Shown here: one piece after another, positions 62,016-64,000 of the stretch | Layout of the letters: each line of letters starts with the position of its first letter | How positions within the stretch are numbered: position 1 is the first letter of the stretch | Source of the DNA: Sphingomonas liriopis | GTDB taxonomy: Bacteria > Pseudomonadota > Alphaproteobacteria > Sphingomonadales > Sphingomonadaceae | NCBI RefSeq assembly: GCF_024211255.1 | Contig: NZ_JAMLDY010000008.1 | Coordinates: forward strand, 103,179 to 167,178 | Direction of reading: 5' to 3' | Length of the DNA: 64,000 nucleotides | The notes under the pieces: model-generated | Seen by the model: only the letters and a program-made list of their open reading frames with translations | Told to the model about the DNA's origin: nothing | Databases searched by the model: none | Translations under genes and position numbers: made by a program

Positions 62016-62798
62016 TCACGTGCCGGTGAACTGCGGGCGGCGCTTCTGCAGGAACGCCGTCCCTCCTTCCAGCGCATCCGCCGAGGTGCGCGCCGTGCGT
62101 TGCGCCTCCGCCTCGGCATGCAGCGCGGCGGGATAGTCGCTGTGCAGCGCCTGCCCCAGCATCCGCCGCATCAGTCCCAGCGCGACCGTCGGCCCCGCCG
62201 CCAGCCGCATCGCCAGCGCCAGCGCCTCGGCGTCGAGCGCCTCGTCGGCGACGACGCGGTGGATCATTCCCCATTCCAGCGCCTGCGCGGCGGGCACGCG
62301 TTCGCCGAGCATCATCATCTCCGCCGCCCGCGCGCGCCCGATCAGCCGCGGCAGCATCCACGACGCCCCGCCATCGGGCACCAGCCCGATGTTGACGAAC
62401 GCCTGCAGGAAGTAGGCGGTCTCGCTCGCGACACAGAAATCGGCGGCCAGCGCGAGGCTGCAGCCGATCCCCGCCGCCGGCCCGCGCACCGCGCTCACCA
62501 CCGGCACGCCAAGCTCGGCGATCGCGGCGATCGTCGGATTGTAATGCTGTGTCAGCGCCGCGAAGGTCGTCTCGCCCGGATCGTCGCTGCCGAACGCGCC
62601 GCCACCGACATCCGCGCCCGAACAGAACGCCCGCCCCGCCCCCGCGATCAGCACCGCCCGCGCGCCGTCCCGATCGGTCAGCGCCTCGCGCAATTCGTCG
62701 AACAGCGCCGGCGGCGCGGCGTTCAATCGATCGGGCCGATCGAGCGTCAACGCCAGCACGTCGCCATGCCGTTCGCTGCGGATATATCGATACGTCAT
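62016..62798 (-). CDS. enoyl-CoA hydratase/isomerase family protein
   Basis: A 260-residue crotonase. Oxyanion-hole segments AGRAFCSGADV and GPAAGIGCSLALAAD are present; the two catalytic glutamates of hydratases are at the usual region only in part (YFLQAFVNIGLVPDGGAS carries Asp/Gly), so it could be an isomerase such as PaaG-like. ATG 62798 is chosen by homology. Confidence 0.85.
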   Translation of the reverse strand: MTYRYIRSERHGDVLALTLDRPDRLNAAPPALFDELREALTDRDGARAVLIAGAGRAFCSGADVGGGAFGSDDPGETTFAALTQHYNPTIAAIAELGVPVVSAVRGPAAGIGCSLALAADFCVASETAYFLQAFVNIGLVPDGGASWMLPRLIGRARAAEMMMLGERVPAAQALEWGMIHRVVADEALDAEALALAMRLAAGPTVALGLMRRMLGQALHSDYPAALHAEAEAQRTARTSADALEGGTAFLQKRRPQFTGT

Positions 62799-62944
62799 CG
62801 CTGCCTCTCCCGCCCATCCTGCCTGCCGCAAATGTGCATGGCCGGGGGGCGTGTGTCCGTTTCGCCGGGCAGCATAGCGACGGTGGTGCCGGTGGCCACC
62901 CCAATTTCGGTTGGCGGGCGGAGGAATGTCCCCGGGGCTTGACC

Positions 62945-62980
62945 CGGTGTCGACGTTCAGGATTCTTGAACGAGCGTACC
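62945..62980 (+). repeat. decayed CRISPR repeat in register
   Basis: 36 bases ending GATTCTTGAACGAGCGTACC match 13 of the last 20 repeat positions. A 29-base gap separates it from the first clear repeat at 63010, exactly one spacer length. The 5' half has no similarity. Most likely a worn-out terminal repeat. Confidence 0.5.
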
Positions 62981-63009
62981 ATGCCTTCATCGCCAAGGTG
63001 CGTCGGTCG

Positions 63010-64000
63010 GTTGCGGTTAGGATCCGATGTCTGAACGGCTATACCCCGACCGACGATTGCCCCCGCAAGCGGCAGGTTGCGGTTGGCCCCCGATCTCTGA
63101 ACGGCTATACCGCTAGGGTATGAGGCATGAGTACGCGCATCGTTGCAGTTGGCCCCCGATCTCTGAACGGCTATACCCGAATGGAGCGCCACGCGGTCAG
63201 AGCCAGGTTGCGGTTGGCCCCCGATCTCTGAACGGCTATACCGGCACGCCCCGTCAAGCGACGGGCGGCAGTGTTGCGGTTGGCCCCCGATCTCTGAACG
63301 GCTATACCGGATGCCGCTGTGGGTCGAAGTGATGCCAGGTTGCGGTTGGCCCCCGATCTCTGAACGGCTATACCCCGCGGCCGTTCGGCCACAGGATCTT
63401 GTCCGTTGCGGTTGGCCCCCGATCTCTGAACGGCTATACCAGGCGGGAAGGGTGGTGACGTCGGTGTACCGTTGCGGTTGGCCCCCGATCTCTGAACGGC
63501 TATACCCGAGCCGAACAGTTGTGGCGCGACCTGGAAGTTGCGGTTGGCCCCCGATCTCTGAACGGCTATACCATGATCTCGCTTTTGCGCGCCGACCTCC
63601 CTGTTGCGGTTGGCCCCCGATCTCTGAACGGCTATACCCGCGAACGCGGATCGCCTGTTCGTGGTCTAGTTGCGGTTGGCCCCCGATCTCTGAACGGCTA
63701 TACCTTGCGGAATGATCAGGTCCAGCGTGGGGAGGTTGCGGTTGGCCCCCGATCTCTGAACGGCTATACCGGGCGGTCGGTTTCCCGCATCCGCACCGAG
63801 TTGCGGTTGGCCCCCGATCTCTGAACGGCTATACCTGCAAGAAGGCCAAGAACAACCGCGACCTTGTTGCGGTTGGCCCCCGATCTCTGAACGGCTATAC
63901 CCCACAGCGTCAACGCCGCCCGGCTCGAACAGTTGCGGTTGGCCCCCGATCTCTGAACGGCTATACCCCCGGCCAGCGCCTTGTCGATCGGCGCGCCGTT
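63010..64000 (+). CRISPR. CRISPR array, 36-nt repeats, 29-30-nt spacers, runs off the right edge
   Basis: Fifteen full repeats begin at 63010, 63076, 63142, 63207, 63273, 63339, 63405, 63471, 63537, 63603, 63669, 63735, 63800, 63866 and 63932; the next begins at 63998. The repeat starts GTTGCGGTTGGCCCCC and ends CTGAACGGCTATACC. The first copy has 5 changes and the third one change (A at position 6). There are fifteen complete spacers of 30 bases, except two of 29 (63178-63206, 63771-63799). The 36-nt length, 30-nt spacers and GTTG start with a GCTATA-type end resemble type II-C repeats such as those of Neisseria. No cas gene, leader or anti-repeat is in the window. Confidence 0.98.

Noticed and set aside
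62799..62944. Possible tracrRNA/anti-repeat or leader left of the array
   Set aside because: No match to the reverse complement of the repeat and no AT-rich leader; repeat decay shows this is the old end.
63120..63905. Open frames in the CRISPR array encoding repeated VAVGPRSLNGYT
   Set aside because: The 66-base repeat-spacer period is a multiple of three, so frames stay open by chance.
1..64000. tRNA, rRNA or riboswitch genes
   Set aside because: Gaps were read by eye; none shows a tRNA cloverleaf or known riboswitch core. A covariance search could still find one.

Overview
The window looks like a chromosomal segment of a sphingomonad (Alphaproteobacteria, Sphingomonadales). The basis is strong GC bias in every reading frame, a UPF0262 gene, the sdhC-sdhD-sdhA order, a separate pdhC/lpdA locus, hslVU, a NodT-type efflux lipoprotein, CtrA-like boxes, and dense GTCAYYCC-ended inverted repeats between genes. 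The genus is inference. I see no tRNA, rRNA, IS element or intact prophage.

Layout. 1-7.1 kb: the end of an AAA ATPase gene, a DUF192 lipoprotein and a twin cold-shock protein, recX, a fatty acyl-AMP ligase, and a membrane GGDEF/EAL protein. 7.1-12.4 kb: DUF3140, a polytopic membrane protein, then the pyruvate dehydrogenase E2/E3 operon (pdhC, small 2-TM protein, thioesterase, lpdA). 12.4-19.3 kb: universal stress protein, an M28 peptidase, a peptidoglycan operon (L,D-transpeptidase, lipoprotein, D,D-carboxypeptidase), dnaB. 19.4-30.2 kb: UPF0262 with a degenerate GH25-like protein and cytidine deaminase, a glycine-zipper protein, free-methionine-sulfoxide reductase, arfB, an RluA-type pseudouridine synthase, a VanY-like peptidase, trmB, FNT channel, PAP2, PilZ, malic enzyme. 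30.3-35.5 kb: a RelE/ParE toxin with a short antitoxin directly ahead of mutS, then hslU and hslV. 35.7-39.7 kb: an orphan endolysin/holin pair and sdhCDA without sdhB. 39.8-44.6 kb: two soluble chemoreceptors with almost identical signalling domains, an SDR, prmA. 44.8-48.8 kb: phhA, a TIGR02117 protein and hydrolase, a lipoprotein with a GDPD. 48.9-56.7 kb: a molybdenum hydroxylase operon with two large subunits, xdhC and a mocA-like gene. 56.8-61.9 kb: a MacAB/NodT tripartite efflux locus. 62-64 kb: a crotonase and a CRISPR array that runs off the right edge.

Functional themes. Several genes act on the envelope and peptidoglycan (L,D-transpeptidase with D,D-carboxypeptidase, M15B peptidase, GH108, GH25-like). 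Central carbon metabolism is represented by pdhC/lpdA, malic enzyme and succinate dehydrogenase. The c-di-GMP protein, the chemoreceptor pair and the glycine-zipper protein each have a CtrA-like box upstream.

The best candidates for new biology are the CRISPR array (36-nt repeat resembling type II-C, with decaying repeats at its left end and cas genes outside the window), the nested GTCAYYCC repeat elements, the orphan endolysin/holin pair that resembles the lysis genes of gene transfer agents, the toxin-antitoxin pair fused transcriptionally to mutS, and the uncharacterised lipoprotein between the L,D-transpeptidase and the D,D-carboxypeptidase.
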